NCBI GenBank assembly: GCA_030150485.1
Contig: JASLFZ010000069.1
Coordinates: 1 to 22,510 of the forward strand
Length of the DNA stretch: 22,510 bases
DNA from: Candidatus Saccharimonadales bacterium
Lineage (GTDB): Bacteria; Patescibacteriota; Saccharimonadia; UBA4664; SCTI01
Direction of reading: 5' to 3'
Of the stretch, positions 21,760 to 22,510 are shown one piece after another. The position numbers were made by a program, and so were the translations under genes. Position 1 is the stretch's first letter, and each line of letters opens with the position of its first letter. The notes beneath the pieces are model-generated. The model searched no databases. It was not told where the DNA came from and was given only the letters and a program-made list of their open reading frames with translations.

Positions 21760-22510
21760 ATGACCTTCGCCCTTAATCGACGTGTGTTAGTTTCGGATGC
21801 CCAGTACCTTGAACCTAAAGGCATTAACGCCTTTGAGAACCCCGATGATCAGCCCAACCAGGCGGTGGCGTTGGCGGAACACGATGCTTGTGTGGCGGCC
21901 TTTGAGCAGGCGGGTATTACGGTCGAGCGCGTCGCCAGCCCCAAAGACTGCCAGGACGGCGTATTTACCGCTAACTGGGGGCTCACGTGGGGTGGCAAGG
22001 CGCTGCTGAGCAAGCTGCCGGAAGCGCGTAAGGCAGAGGAGCCAGCCGCCGAGGCGGCGCTGCAGAATCTGGGCTTTAAGACTAAGCGTGCCAGCAAGCT
22101 GTTTAGCGGGCAGGGAGACGCCATGATTATTGGCGGCGATCGAGTGCTAATTGGCGGGGGCTATCGTACCGATACGGGGATGATCGGCGAGGTGCGCGAC
22201 TGGCTCGGCCTCGAGCCAATTCTGGTGAAGGCGCTTCCTAAGCGAACGTGGTATCACCGCCCGGTGCGCAACAAGATAACCGGGCTGTGGGACTCGTACT
22301 ATTACGATATCGATCTGGCGATCGCGGTAATCCGGCCGGATTTATTGGCGGTGTGCCTAGATGCACTTACGGCAGAGGGCCGCGCTGCCATCGGCCGCCT
22401 CACGGACGTCGAGGTTATTGAGGTGGATGTTTATGAGGCCCGCGACTGTTTGGCCTGCAATCTGGTGAGTACGGGCGACACAGTGGTAATGGTCGACAAC
22501 GCGCCCAAGC
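21760..22510 (+). CDS. Amidinotransferase/arginine deiminase-like protein, 3' partial
   Basis: 250 codons are in the window and the frame is open at the right edge. The pentein fold family acts on guanidino groups (arginine deiminase, dimethylarginine hydrolase, glycine amidinotransferase). CQDGVFTANWGLTWG near residue 64 corresponds to the substrate-binding DMVFTANAGLV motif, and FSGQGDAMIIGGDRVLIGGGYRTD near 115 (split here: GQGDAMIIGGD then GGGYRTD) to the FExxGD and GxGxRTS motifs. The usual catalytic HLDT segment reads YYYDIDLAI, so the His appears to be Asp. The nucleophilic Cys would be near or beyond the window end. Start at ATG 21760 chosen by its -10 box; no ribosome site. Confidence 0.8.
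   Translation, partial: MTFALNRRVLVSDAQYLEPKGINAFENPDDQPNQAVALAEHDACVAAFEQAGITVERVASPKDCQDGVFTANWGLTWGGKALLSKLPEARKAEEPAAEAALQNLGFKTKRASKLFSGQGDAMIIGGDRVLIGGGYRTDTGMIGEVRDWLGLEPILVKALPKRTWYHRPVRNKITGLWDSYYYDIDLAIAVIRPDLLAVCLDALTAEGRAAIGRLTDVEVIEVDVYEARDCLACNLVSTGDTVVMVDNAPK

Overview
The window reads as a chromosomal segment of a small-genome bacterium. The best guess is a Candidate Phyla Radiation (Patescibacteria) member of the Saccharibacteria type. This is an inference from several traits: a MutY-like glycosylase without the Fe-S cysteines, a shortened ATP synthase delta subunit, GroES with a 'GFYV' mobile loop, a bifunctional phosphoglucose/phosphomannose isomerase, tightly abutting genes, and several genes whose -10 box lies 6-7 nt before the ATG. 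TGA acts as a stop (end of the ABC ATPase gene), so the UGA-to-Gly recoding of Gracilibacteria does not apply. A few small free-living lineages outside CPR cannot be excluded.

Layout. 1-3122 (+): carB, cut by the left edge, with eukaryote (CAD)-like signatures. 3123-3973: an 850-nt gap between convergent genes, rich in inverted repeats and with two promoter-like sites on the minus strand; it may hold one or two structured RNAs. 3974-5951 (-): mutY-like glycosylase, then an overlapping pair, SDR dehydrogenase and ASCH-like protein. 5967-12884 (-): a complete F1Fo ATP synthase operon in canonical order (B-E-F-H-A-G-D-C), headed by an unusual fusion of a Nudix domain to a two-helix AtpI/AtpZ-like module. 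12944-14717 (-): two membrane proteins and a conserved small soluble protein. 14871-14960 (-): tRNA-Ser(GGA). 15100-15194 (-): a tRNA-like element of unknown kind. 15251-17914 (+): MacB/LolD-type ABC ATPase, FtsX-type permease and a YfiH/YlmD-type protein, all overlapping. 17915-18937 (-): phosphoglucose/phosphomannose isomerase. 18997-19634 (-): an apparently self-contained transcription unit of about 600 nt with a near-consensus promoter, a strong terminator, much RNA structure and a 48-codon reading frame. 19685-21628 (-): groES-groEL with a CIRCE operator. 21760-22510 (+): an amidinotransferase/arginine-deiminase-like gene cut by the right edge.

How the parts work together. The core is energy and housekeeping: proton-driven ATP synthesis or hydrolysis, chaperonin under HrcA-type heat-shock control, base-excision repair, sugar-phosphate interconversion and pyrimidine/arginine precursor supply. 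The parts that ordinary annotation would miss are non-coding or fused: the Nudix-AtpZ fusion, the 600-nt transcription unit, the convergent structured gap, and the tRNA-like element whose acceptor stem carries a G3:U70 pair.
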